A stretch of DNA of 64,000 nt, taken from the NCBI GenBank assembly GCA_022495995.1, contig JAFEMH010001238.1, positions 1 to 64,000 on the forward strand. The letters run 5' to 3'. This stretch comes from Adenophora triphylla var. japonica. Taxonomy: Eukaryota; Streptophyta; Magnoliopsida; Asterales; Campanulaceae. This document shows, in pieces, positions 41,602 through 52,101 of the stretch. The notes beneath the pieces were generated by a model. That model saw only the letters and a list, made by a program, of their open reading frames with translations. It was not told the origin of the DNA and did no database searches. How positions within the stretch are numbered: the stretch's first letter is position 1; each line of letters begins with the position of its first letter. The position numbers and the translations under genes were made by a program.

Positions 41602-44410
41602 ATGGGCGAACCAAACCCCCCTCCGCAACCCCCTCACAAAATCAAGAAGAATTTCTCGAATCAAAGGTAAATCTTAGAAATTTAATCTAGTATCTTTCTG
41701 TAAAAAGGTCATATGTATTCAAGGAAAAATGGCATCAATACAAACGAGAGCGCATCCTATTCAAAGTTTATCATAGTCGCTCAACCACAGTTGCCTTTTG
41801 TTTAGTAAGAACAGATTGTTACCTTAAGAAATTGATTGTTTGGTTAAATAAACTGAGAGCAGATCACCACAGTGTATAATCAGTTTTTTTTTTGGATAAT
41901 CATTTTGGGACGGAGGGAGTACTATGTATTAATGTTTTGTTTTTCATAATTTCTGTTGTGTTTTTTCTGATAATTTGGTTTGTGGAGTTGATGAGCATTT
42001 CATAATTTCTGTTGGGTTTGTTCTGTTAATTAGGTTGGATCGGTTCTTTACGCCGATTCCGAAAAATAAAGCAAGCACTAGTGTTTCAATTGCTCAAGAA
42101 GAGGTAGTTGTTGAAGATACACAAGGACCACAACCTACTAGTGCTTCAGTTAAATCTCAACATGCAATACGATTACGAGGCGAGGATGTGATACTACAAA
42201 GTGATCCGGGAAAAAGAGAGGCAATCACGGTTTTTCATCCGGATGATGTTGAAAGAGTTAGAAGAACGTACATCGTCATAGGCCCGGAATAACCAATTTT
42301 ATCAGAATATCCAACCACTCTTATCTCAGGTAAAAAGCGAAAATTTCGTCATGAGTATTTTAGTCAATATAAGGAATGGTTGGAATATAGTGAATCGAAG
42401 GATGCCTTGTTTTGTTTGCCATGCTATTTGTTTAAAGATGTGAGTAAATATGGCGGTGAAGCTTTTGTTGGTAAAGAGGATGGTTTTAGGAGTTGGTCTA
42501 AAATTTGAGAGGCACTTGAAAGACATGCTAAAAGTGATTTTCATCTAGCAAGTAAAGCAAAATGTATCACTCTCATGAACTCTAAGCAAAGTATTAGAAC
42601 ATGTATGAATAGACAAACGGAACAAGAAGAGAATGAGTATGTAATGAACTTGAAGACATCACTTAGAGCTACTAGATTACTTTTGAGGGGTGGGCAAGCA
42701 TTTCGGGGCCATGACGAGGGCAAAAATTCTTCTTACCAAGGTCATTTTCTTGAATATGTAAGTGAATTAAGAGAGGTTCATGGTCAACGTGGATCTCGTA
42801 AGATGACTTCCCCGACCATTCAAAAGGAATTTGCAAGGGCATGTGCTTTTTTAACCACTTCAAAAATTTGTAGAGAGATTGGGGATGATGTATTCACTAT
42901 TTTAGCCGATGAATCCGGTGATTGTTCTATGAAAGAACAAATGGGGCTTGTTGTGCGTTATATTGATTTCAAAGGTGGTGTTGTGGAAAGACTTTTGGGG
43001 ATAGAACATGTGAAAGAAACAAAAGCCATTTCACTTAAAAATGCAATTGAAGACATTTTGACTAAGAATAAGTTGAGTATGTCTAAGATTAGAGGTCAAG
43101 GGTATGATGGAGCAAGCAATATGAGTGGTTGTGAAAATTGATTAAGAACTTTAATTCAAAATGAGAATCCTTCTGCATTTTATGTTCATTGTTTTGCTCA
43201 TCAACTTCAATTGACACTAGTTGCAGCTGTGAAGCGTAATATTGATGTGAGTGCTTTTTTCGGGTTAGTTAATCAAGTTGTGAATATAATTGGATGTTCT
43301 AACAAAAGACAAGAGTTGCTTCGAGACAAACAATTTGCTCATTTAGCCGAAATTATAGAGGAGGGTTTGGTGGAAACCGGTAGAGGTTTGAATCAACAAT
43401 CATCTCTTTCGAGAGCCGGTGATACTCATTGGGGGTCGCATTACAAGACTCTTACGAGTATAATGAGTTTGTATGGTCCGATAATTAAAGTCCTTGAAAC
43501 AATTGTTGAAGATGCTTCTTGTGACGTTCGTGGACAAGCAAGCACTTTGATAAATGGGTTACATGATTTTCGTTTTATTTTCATGTTATATTTGATGGTT
43601 GATGTTTTAGGGATTACTCATGATTTGAATTTGGCTTTACAAAGACGTGAGCAAGATCTCTTGAATGCTTTGAATCTTGTCACAATTGGCAAACGGCGAC
43701 TTCAATATAAGAGGGATAGTGGATGGGAAGTACTCTTGAATAGTGTGGTTGAAATTTGTATGAGACATGACATTGATGTGCCGAACATGGATGGACCTTT
43801 TTACTTGTTGAAATCCCGTCGTCAAGGTTCATTTGTTACTAATCTACATCATTACAAGAATGATTGTTTTTTTAGTATTTTAGATTTGCAATTGAAAGAA
43901 CTTGATGAAAGGTTTAACGTGGAAAGCACCGAACTATTACAATGTGTAGCATGCTTGAGTCCTTCCTCGTTGTTTGCTTCTTTTGACGAGGACAAGTTGA
44001 TGAGGATGACACAATTGTATCCTAATGATTTTTTGGAAGAATGTGAATCATCTATCCGCAATCAATTGTCTAATTATATTATGGATGTTAAGATAGATTC
44101 TCGTTTTTTAGATTTGAAAGGGCTTGTTGATCTTTCAACAACACTTGTGAAAACCAAAAAGAATGAGACTTACAGTGTGGTTTATAAGCTTGTGAAGTTT
44201 GCTTTGCTTTTGCCGGTAGCAACCGCAAGTGTTGAGCGGGTTTTTTCAGCTATGAAGCATGTAAAGGGCGACTTGAGGTCTAAGATGGGTGATGAATGGT
44301 TAAATGATCGTTTGGTAACTTTTGTAGAAAGAGATGTATTCATGACTATTAGTGATGATGAGATTTTAGCTTATTTTCAAAACATGAATCCTAGGAAGCA
44401 TCATATATAA
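41602..44410 (+). pseudogene. hAT transposase (TTF-type zinc finger / hAT dimerisation), three nonsense codons
   Basis: Exon 1 41602-41666 (MGEPNPPPQPPHKIKKNFSN), intron 41667-42033 (GTAAAT...TTAATTAG), exon 2 42034-44410. The splice joins ...FSNQ(R) to LDRFFTPIPKNK in frame. About 810 codons. A TTF-type zinc-finger region includes FCLPCYLFKD (near 42410). The DDE-type core shows ILADESGDCSMKEQM (first Asp, near 42900) and RGQGYDGASNMSG (second Asp region, 43095). The C-terminal hAT block is LLPVATASVERVFSAMKHVK (near 44210; catalytic Glu). Stops in the same frame are TAA 42290, TGA 42506 and TGA 43139. No frameshift was seen. It resembles plant ZMYM1-like hAT transposases. The product would bind the ends and cut and paste the element. 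Confidence 0.9.
41667..42033 (+). other. Intron of the hAT transposase gene
   Basis: Donor AAAG/GTAAATC, acceptor TTAATTAG/G. The codon is split two bases plus one, and both exons keep one frame. A lone MITE right end, GGGACGGAGGGAG (41908-41920), lies within. Confidence 0.75.
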
Positions 44411-44911
44411 ATTGTGTTTATTTTATATAATGTTGACATATTAAAGCCTATTATATTTTTATATGTAAATGTATTGAATTTTAGTTTTACATTTTTTTTT
44501 AATTAAGAGTAGGCACCACCAATGCTATTGGTGTAGATCCGCCACTGAATGGAGATTACAATGAGAGTGTGTTCAGTGTGCGTGTGAGAATGTGTGTACG
44601 AGAACGTGTGTATTTGTGAGTCTCCCTGCCCTATTAATAGTAAATCCTAACAAGAAAAATAACAAAATCCCTATAATCTCGGCCTTATCCCTTATCTTTT
44701 CAACCAACGTCTCTTGACTTGGTCTCCTTAGCGTGGATGGAAGAAGTTCACGTGCTGATAATAGTGATCCCGAAAATATCTCCATAATAGCTGTAAATAA
44801 AGAGTGGTTAATAAAACATAAAAATAATTTATGCGTAACTTACAGGAAATCAGGATCTCGCCATGCAGGAACGATTCATGATGTCGACATGTGAAAAATT
44901 TGGCCATAACA

Positions 44912-44926
44912 ATTGCCCCCAAACTT
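44912..44926 (-). other. E4 polypurine tract
   Basis: Minus strand AAGTTTGGGGGCAAT touches the LTR edge. Identical in E5 at 55856-55870. Confidence 0.8.
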
Positions 44927-45056
44927 ATCACTTCGTGGAATACGAAGAGGTAAGTTTCCAAACTCCGAGTAACTGGCGGACATGATTTGACAACATTCGG
45001 TGGTGAAGAAAATCAAGAAGAAGTCAAGCCGTCGTCATCTCTCAAAATGTCAACAT

Positions 45057-45129
45057 GTAAGAATAGTTTATCCTGTCTTTCTATTCCTGCTAATCTTCCT
45101 TTTCCTCAATGCTTAAACTTTCTCTTCAG
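45057..45129 (+). other. Predicted intron 1 of the E4 extra gene
   Basis: GTAAGAATAG donor, TTTCTCTTCAG acceptor, 73 bp. The equivalent in E5 is 55996-56067; both join in frame. Confidence 0.65.
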
Positions 45130-45391
45130 ATTCAAAGGCAGTTGCTTCAGGCTTAGAATTTGATCTGGAAGATTTGGATGCTCTTGTTGGTGCTTTTCCT
45201 GCTAAGTCTGATGTTAGGCCACCAATTGTCCCAAAGAAAAAAGTCCAGACGAGTGAAAGTACTGGCATTGGTTCAAGGGTAAAGAAGAGGAAGGCTATAG
45301 AGAGTGAGACTATCGAAGTTACGCATGCGGATATTTTTGAGATTTGAAGGCAGGAGAGGTGAAGAAGAAGCTTCTAGGATTAGTAACCAAT

Positions 45392-45472
45392 GTAAGATGT
45401 TACTAAACTATTCTGACTGTTCCATAGCTCTATTATTTGCTGATTTGGAACTTTATGGTGTTTTCTTAACAG
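45392..45472 (+). other. Predicted intron 2 of the E4 extra gene
   Basis: GTAAGATG donor, TACTAAAC branch-like word, TTTTCTTAACAG acceptor, 81 bp. In E5 (from 56325) the acceptor reads TTAACGAG, with the AG shifted. Confidence 0.6.
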
Positions 45473-46869
45473 GCAATGGGATGTTTGGAGTCCCAAGTGG
45501 AAGATATGGCTAAGATCAATGAGCAATTTAAGAAGAGCGCTAAGAGTGATATGGCTTAGGCCAAGAAGGAAGCTGCTTTTTGGGAGAAGAAGTTTTAACG
45601 AGCAGAAAGAGGAATTTAGAGGAACAGAAGAAGACAGTGAAGGGGTTGTTAGCAATCTGACTTCTATTAAGGGTGACTATCAAAATGAAATAAATGAAGT
45701 AAGGGAATCCTGGAAGTTGGTTGCTGCCAAAGTCATGTCGAAGATCAAAATCAAGATGATGGAAGAACATAATGATGGAAAATCTAAGGATTGAAAGGTT
45801 GAGAATGAGTATGCAAAGTTGAAGAATCTGTTGGGTGAGAAAAGTGGATGAAGGAGAGGTGTCATCTAACCCTAAGGATACGATGGTTGAAGAAAAAAGA
45901 GAGAAGAAGGATGAAGAAGACAAAACTTCCTCGGCAACACCTGCAGCAGATGCTAAGTGAAGAAAAATTCAAGTTAGTTTTGTTTGATGATGATTCCCAG
46001 GGCTGAGCCCCAAAGATAATTTTATCAATTTTGGTATGTACCTGGTCCATAAGGACCGAAGAAAATTTATTTCAAGTGTTGGGTTGGTTCAACACTTTAC
46101 TTTTAGTTTTATGTTGTTTGGATGTTGGAGCGGGCCAACTGAATTTGGAGAAGTATTAATGGTATTTAGTATCTTAATGTTAGAAAAAACTTTTGTTAGC
46201 AACTTCTGTGCATGTCATGCTTTGATCCCTGATGCTAAAGTATTATCATAGGAAGTTGACATAATAAAATGTCATATTTTTGTTTTCGAGTGAAGACATG
46301 AGAATGTCATAACCGGATGTACTTAAGATGACAGGAATATGCCATAACCAATTGAATCATGCTTAAGATCAATCATTTGACTGAGTGGAAATGGGTAAGC
46401 TATACAAGTTTCCTCATATAGGCCCATCCCACACCTCAACCAATGAGATATCGTGCGCTCCAGGCGAAGGTGTAGAAACCTAACTTTCGGAGAAAGAGGT
46501 AATTAACTCTTTAAACCTTAGAAGGGATTGTGTACCTTAACTTTAGAAGAGGTGGCCAGCCTCTAGCGGAGGAGAGTTCGTTGTCGCTTCGATTTGAGCA
46601 CTTTGATATGTCCCCACTTTCATATGTCAATATCTTGCAAGACAGAGACATATTAGAGATGGACGTCAACTATGTTGACGCCCCTCCACAGGTCGTGTTA
46701 GTGACATCTTATTTTGAAGTAATTTAAAAATGAAAAAGAGGGGAATGAAAGATTATTCATATTCAATAAATGAAAATATTAATAGAGGATTGTCCATACT
46801 TGGTTTGGGGTGAGGTTAGGAAAATATTGCTTAAATGTAGTACCTTTTAAGGTGAATGGCATTCCAACT

Positions 46870-48149
46870 TCATGGAATCATTTGGCGATCCAAGGTTGAC
46901 AAACGATATGCACCCTTTTCGGCCTGTGCATCTATCAAATAGGGGCCTTCCCACTTTGGGGCAAGCTTGCCTACGTTGAGCTCTTTTGTATTTTGAAATG
47001 CTTTTCGTAGGACTAAATCACCTACCTGAAATCTTCTGACCCTCGCATCTTTGTTGTAAGACCTGGCTACTCTTTGCTGATATGTTGCCATCCTTATTTT
47101 AGTCATATCCCTTAGCTCGTCCACATTGTCCAAGTCATGTGCTAAGATGTCACCATTATGCTCAGGTGTCAACAAACCATATCTAGCCGTAGGCACTAAA
47201 ACTTCTGCAGGGATGACTGATTATGTCCCACATACTAGAGAATAGGGTGTTTGCCCTGTTGCATCCTTAGATGTCGTCCTATCAGCCCATAAGACCAATG
47301 GTAACTCTTCTGCCCATCTCCCTTTCTTCTGGTCCAATATTCTTTTTAGGTTGCTTATGATAATCTTATTGCTGGATTCTGCTTGTCCGTTTGCTTGAGG
47401 GTGAACAGGTGAAGATGTCACCATCTTGACTCCCCATCTAGTCAAGAAATCTTGATTTTTTTGACTGATAAATTGTGAGCCATTGTCACATATTATCTAT
47501 GAAGGTATCCCAAACCTGCTGAATACGTTTCTTCTTATGAAAGAGATAACTTCTCTATCTCGGACATGTACGTACGCTTCAGCTTCTACCCATTTGGAAA
47601 AATAATCTGTCATGGCTAGTAGAAATACTTTTCTCCTGGAGCCCTGGGTAATTTCCCTACGATGTCCATTCCCCAAATCATAAATGGCCATGGAGACATG
47701 ATAGGATGTAACAGTTCGACTGGTTGATGTAGGATGTCGCCATGTCGCTGACAGGAATCACATTTCTTTGCATACTCTGCAGCGTCTCTTCGCATTGTGG
47801 GATAAAAATATCCCATTCTTAGAGCCTTGGTATATAGACTTCTGCCCCCGGTATGATTTCCACACTTCCCTTCATGCAGCTCCTTTAGAACCTGATGGGC
47901 TTGGTCTGCTTCTAGACATCTTAAGTAGTGACCTGCAGCAGATTTTCTAAACAAAAGGTTATCAATAAGTATATATTTAGACAAACTTACCCTGAAGGCA
48001 CTAGCATTTTTCTCCTCAGATGGGATCGTATCATTTAAGAGATACTTGATAATAGGAGCTGTCCAGGAAGTTACTGCTGGAGGGGAAGGTATGTCGACAT
48101 TCAGAACGAACAGCTCAAGACGATCAATTGCTGGGATGTCAACATGCAC
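46870..48149 (-). pseudogene. E4 integrase
   Basis: From 48149 down: zinc-binding HEGKCGNHTGGRSLYTK ... YAKKCDSCQRHGD (HHCC); PFMIWGMDIVGKLPRA (first catalytic Asp); after a frame change LLAMTDYFSKWVEAEAYV; a damaged segment around 47490; then TRWGVKMVTSSPVHPQANGQ (47440), ELPLVLWADRTTSKDATGQT, and a C-terminal part with LVLRKAFQNTKELNVGKLAP and KWEGPYLI. Frame changes near 47620, 47490 and 47220. The second Asp (normally S-D-N-G) would lie at the damaged point near 47480, read as TICDNGSQFISQKNQ-like in another frame. Confidence 0.85.
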
Positions 48150-48560
48150 AATTGGGATGCTTGTCTGTGAAATGCTTTTGAAGGCTGAACCTCTGAACCT
48201 AAGTTTGCCAGGGCATCTGCTTGAGAGTTTTCCTCACGTGGAACCTGCTCCAAAGTAAATGTTTTGAATTTGACCGCCAGAATTTTAACAATTTCCAAAT
48301 ATGTCGTCATCTTAGCCTTTTTTGCTACGTAGGATCCGTTGTAATGGTTAACAATTAGCAAAGAGTCCATAAACACCCGGATGTGCTTTACATCTAGGTC
48401 CTGGGCCGCTGTTAAACCTGCAATTAATGCCTCATATTCTGCTTTATTATTATTGGCCTTAAAACTGCAACTGATGGATTGTGGTATTATGTCCCCTTGT
48501 GGCGACTTTAGTACAACTCCGAGACCTGTACCTCTCATGTTGGAAGCACCATCTGTGTAG
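48101..48560 (-). pseudogene. E4 archaeal-like RNase H
   Basis: Reads TDGASNMRGTGLGVVLKSPQ (start in a frame just before 48538), NNNKAEYEALIAGLTAAQDL, IRVFMDSLLIVNHYNGS and PREENSQADALANLGS, giving the four acidic motifs of a cellular-type RNase H. Nearly intact. It overlaps the start of the integrase frame, as expected for one polyprotein. Confidence 0.85.
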
Positions 48561-48699
48561 AGTGTCCATATTTTCAGGATGTCATCATCTTGAAGTTGCT
48601 AAACTTCCAACTCTACTTCTTGTTGCATGGTTGGACTAAAGTCAGCCACAAAATCAGCTAGAGCTTGAGATTTTATTCATTGTTGGGTTTATATTTGAT

Positions 48700-49022
48700 A
48701 TCATAAGTGCTCAATTGTACGGACCATTTAGCCATTCGACCTGACATCTCTGGTTTTCTCAAACATTCTTAATAGGATAGTTAGTACGCACAATTATAGT
48801 ATGTGTCTCAAAATAGTGTCTTAATTTAATAGAAGCAGTTATCAAAGCTAAAATTAACTTCTGTAAATGAGAGTACCTGGTCTCCGCATCTAAAAGTGTC
48901 TTACTTATATAGTATATGGGTTGCTGACTACCATCTCGCTCTGTCACTAAGACTGCACTTACTGCACTTTCTAATACTGCTAGGTAGATGTAAAGATGTT
49001 CGTCCTCCTGAAGTTTGGCCAA
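48700..49022 (-). pseudogene. E4 gypsy-type RNase H remnant
   Basis: Reads LYIYLAVLESAVSAVLVTER, PIYYISKTLLDAETRYSHLQ and KLILALITASIKLRHYFETH, the RNase H region following RT in Ty3/gypsy pol, then TIIVRTNYPIKNV before a frameshift. Confidence 0.85.
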
Positions 49023-49039
49023 TAATGGAGGTGTCGACA

Positions 49040-49600
49040 GGTAACTTTTGAGCTCCTGAAAGGCTTGTTCATGCTGGTCTTCCCACTGGAACTTTTTATT
49101 TTTCCTTAGGATGTCATAGAAAGGTTTGCATCGGTCTGAGTATTTTGAAATGAACCTGGTGAGTGCAAGATCTTCCCTGTCAATCTTTGGACGTCTTTGG
49201 CAGATTGAGGTGACGAAAGGTTGACAATGGCACGAATCTGTTCTGGGGCGGCTTCAATTCCCCTTTTAGTTACCATATAGCCTAAAAACTTTCCTGCCTT
49301 CATACCAAAATTGCACTTTGCTGGATTAAGTTTCATAGTGAAACAATCCAAGATGTCGAAGGCTTGAGATAGGTGGCTTATGTGATCCTCAGCTTTCTTT
49401 GATTTCACTACCATATCATCAATATATACCTCCATGGTGTCCCCAATCTGATCTTTGAACATTTTATTCACGAACCTCTGGTATGTTGCACCTGCATTTT
49501 TTAGTCCAAAAGGCATAGCAATATAACAGTAGAAACTGTGGGTGTTATGAAGGCGGTGTCTTCTTGATCGGATGGCTCTAGGCCATCATGGTGAGGTTCC
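49040..49600 (-). pseudogene. E4 reverse transcriptase, N-terminal half deleted
   Basis: The first recognisable RT residues are EDTAFITPT (about 49565), then MPFGLKNAGATYQRFVNKMF, MEVYIDDMVVKS (YIDD box) and KFLGYMVTKRGIEAAPEQ, with a frameshift at TGKI (near 49170). The block with the first catalytic Asp (E3: DAYSGY) and all of the protease are missing. The pre-protease words HHDGLEPSDQ run straight into EDTAFI. E5 has the same junction. Confidence 0.85.
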
Positions 49601-49738
49601 AAAGAAGTTGTCTCGCTCACTCTCATAAAAGGTGATGGGCTCCTGGCAAGGTGTCGACATCCTGGATGGTCTTTCTGGCTTCTCTTCTTTTGACTCCTTG
49701 GCATGTCGCTTCGCGGCAGAATAGAAAGTGCCACAAAT

Positions 49739-51370
49739 TTATGACCCTCCACTAATGAAATTGATCACCTTCGTTGATGTTGGAGGAGAGACTGGTCTTT
49801 CGACTTCATGTGGAGCTTCTACATTTTCTGCCTTCTTCTTTCTGGATCCCAGCAACTCCTTAAGATGTCCATTCGAGAGCAAGTAGCTGATCTCCTTTCT
49901 TAGTGTGATGCAATCTTCTGTAACATGCCCAAAGTCCTCATGGCAGGCACACCACTTTGACTTGTTACGCCATCCCGTGGTATTATCTGTCTTCTTTGGC
50001 CATCTTGCTTTGTCTCCCAGATTGCCCATAGCACAAAGTACACCTGAAATGTCAACAGAAAAGCAATAATCAGAAATATTTAGGCACATTATCATTATCT
50101 TCGTCCTCACCCTCGATTGAATTAATTTTGTTGTTGTCAATTCTTGGATAAGGATTGGATCGGTTGCTTCTACGGTGGGATGACTCTGTCTTCCTGTCCG
50201 GGTTGTCCTATGTTGACACCTTGCTTGAAGACTTTGACCTCCGCAACTCATCTTCTTCCAATCTTATGAATCTTAGGGCCCTGCTTCTGACCTCTTCCAA
50301 CCGCTTATAAGGAGTCATCACCAAATCCTGATAGTATTGGGAGTCCTTCTTGACTCCCATCTTGAATGCTTCTGTGGCTGTCGACATGTCAAGATTGGGA
50401 ATTTCTAGAACTTCTCTATTGAACCGGTGGACATATTCTTTCAGGGTCTCAGTAGGCTGCCGGGTCACATTGTATTGTCAACTTCTCAAATTGTCGACTG
50501 CATGAGAATTGATTATAGAACATGTTGATAAATTGGGCAAATGAACCAATTGAGCCTATGGGCTGCCTAATCAACCACTTGAGAGCTGGTCCAATCAAGG
50601 TTGACCCAAATCCCCTGCACAGACAAGCCTCTCTGAGCTGCAAAGGGATATGCACTATGTCCATCTTCTCTTGATAATGGGCGACATGCTCCTCCAGGTC
50701 TGTCTTTGCCGTCGTACGGCTTCATGGACGGAACACCTTGAAACGCTTCGGGATGTCGACATTTGCAATGGTGGACAAACCGAGATTGATTATAACAATT
50801 CGATGAGACTTGCTTTGGATTGGATGCACAGTACATTCATTATCACCTCTAAGGTTCTCGTATATGTCTTGGATAACGGATTACCCGCAAAAGGGTCACC
50901 GCAGAATATGATTGAAAGCATTATTATTAAAAAGATTATTAAGCAAACCCAAAGTGTTGTCTACAATGAGGTAACAAATCGGGTTGTCGGAAGAGGTGAA
51001 TCCTGTTGGGGCGGCGCAAGAAGTGTCACTGGATAAAGATGTCGACATCATCTATGATTTCGACTTTTTAAGATGTCGACATCATGAGCTGTGACGCAAT
51101 GAACTTATGGTCTTGTTGCATCTTGATCATAGCATTGGCCAACAACTTTGAATTACTGTCCTGGTTGTCCAGCCTCTAATTCGGCAAAGTCAATGCGCTC
51201 CGGATGTCATCGCTCACAGTGGAAGATCTTGCCTTGTGGGATGATGGCGAGGGCGGCATCATCGGAGGTTTTGATTGAGGAGGCAGTGGTAATGAGGTTG
51301 TCTTGCCCCCGGACGATGGAGTAACGGCGATGGTTTTGCCGGCGGCGGAAACCTTCAGATTGTTTGACAT
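49739..51370 (-). pseudogene. E4 gag, broken, with zinc knuckle
   Basis: N-terminal MSNNLKVSAAGKTIAVTPSS (51370), Ser/Pro-rich. The core is around 50660-50210, including ALKWLIRQPIGSIGSFAQFI and TETLKEYVHRFNREVLEIPN. A basic tail follows, then a zinc knuckle WCACHEDFGHVTEDC (about 49950). RKEISYLLSNGHLKELLGSR follows. At least three frame changes. Gag binds and packages the RNA. Confidence 0.85.
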
Positions 51371-51412
51371 GGTGAATTAAGGAAATGATCCAAATACTTA
51401 ATAGACCAAGGG

Positions 51413-51429
51413 CCCCTCGGTGGGCGCCA
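51413..51429 (-). other. E4 primer-binding site
   Basis: Minus strand TGGCGCCCACCGAGGGG, three bases inside the LTR. The TGGCGCC form is common in plant gypsy elements; I think it fits a tRNA-Lys-type primer but cannot check. Confidence 0.75.
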
Positions 51430-51432
51430 AAC

Positions 51433-52047
51433 TGTTTTGGTAGAAAAAACAATCAATGTAGAATCTTAACTAAGTAGTGTATGGATTATATATCTTAAGG
51501 AGGGAGCTATGGAATTTGATGTAAATGGATGCTAAAATGAAGAAACACAATCAAGGACACAACGATATAACGAGGAAAGCCCTTGAGTCAAATGATCTCG
51601 CCGGCATAAAACCTCGGGAGGTTAGGTCACCTTCCTTACCAAAAATCCACTAAGTGTTACTAGGTTACATGATAATGGAGAGCAATGGAGATTACAATGA
51701 GAGTGTGTTCAGTGTGCGTGTGAGAATGTGTGTACGAGAACATGTGTGTTTGTGAGTCTCCCTGCCCTATTAATAGTAAAGCCTAACAAGAAAAATAACA
51801 AAATCCCTATAATCTCGGCCTTATCCCTTATCTTTTCAACTAACGTCTCTTGACTTGGTCTCCTTAGCGTGGATGGAAGAAGTTCACGTGCTGATAATAG
51901 TGATCCCGAAAATATCTCCATAATAGCTGTAAATAAAGAGTGGTTAATAAAACATAAAAATAATTTATGCGTAACTTACAGGAAATCAGGATCTCGCCAT
52001 GCAGGAACGATTCATGATGTCGACATGTGAAAAATCTGGCCATAACA
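51433..52047 (-). repeat. E4 5' LTR
   Basis: 615 bp, TGTTTTGGTAG...GGCCATAACA. Holds the empty hAT site AATGGAGA at 51683-51690. Contains TTTATGCGTAACTTACAGG and GATGTCGACATG near the end. Confidence 0.95.
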
Positions 52048-52101
52048 TTTACCTTTTTATCACGTTTTTAAATTTAAGTTCAAATATGATGTTTTCTTAC
52101 G

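Larger units (their letters stand above)
41321..44547 (+). mobile_element. hAT DNA transposon (3227 bp)
   Basis: Ends CAGGGGCAGACGT on the left and, reversed, CAGTGGCGGATCT on the right form hAT-type terminal inverted repeats. AATGGAGA flanks both sides (41313-41320, 44548-44555), the expected 8-bp duplication. The uninterrupted site is at 51683-51690 in the other LTR. It carries one transposase gene, broken by three stops. Subterminal GCACCACC words occur near both ends (41361, 44513). Confidence 0.97.
41062..44911 (-). repeat. E4 3' LTR, split by the hAT insertion
   Basis: LTR sequence is at 41062-41320 and 44556-44911, interrupted by the hAT (41321-44547) and its second target copy (44548-44555). 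It matches 51433-52047 nearly base for base, so the two LTRs are young or well conserved. Confidence 0.95.
45047..45990 (+). pseudogene. E4 antisense extra gene, broken, with introns
   Basis: ATG 45047 gives three codons, then an intron 45057-45129 (GTAAGAATAG...TTCTCTTCAG). Splicing continues in frame as SKAVASGLEFDLEDLDALVG, then basic VPKKKVQTSES and SRVKKRKAIESE. A stop follows HADIFEI (about 45347). A second intron 45392-45472 (GTAAGATGTTACTAAAC...TTCTTAACAG) precedes AMGCLESQVEDMAKINEQFK, a likely coiled coil, broken by TAG after KSDMA and TAA after WEKKF. Acidic/basic tail parts continue to about 45960. It lies antisense to gag-pol, as in E3, but shares no clear sequence with the E3 protein. 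Function unknown. Confidence 0.65.
41062..52047 (-). mobile_element. E4: Tat-lineage Ty3/gypsy element with a hAT in its 3' LTR
   Basis: LTRs start TGTTTTGGTAGAAAAAACAA and end GGCCATAACA. A perfect 5-bp duplication, TTTAC, flanks the element (41057-41061 and 52048-52052). Removing the hAT and its 8-bp duplication makes the left LTR 615 bp, the same as the right LTR. Minus-strand order: primer site, gag, partial RT, RNase H, archaeal-like RNase H, integrase. A + strand extra gene lies before the 3' LTR. Protease and the first half of RT are missing, exactly as in E5. It is not autonomous. Confidence 0.95.
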
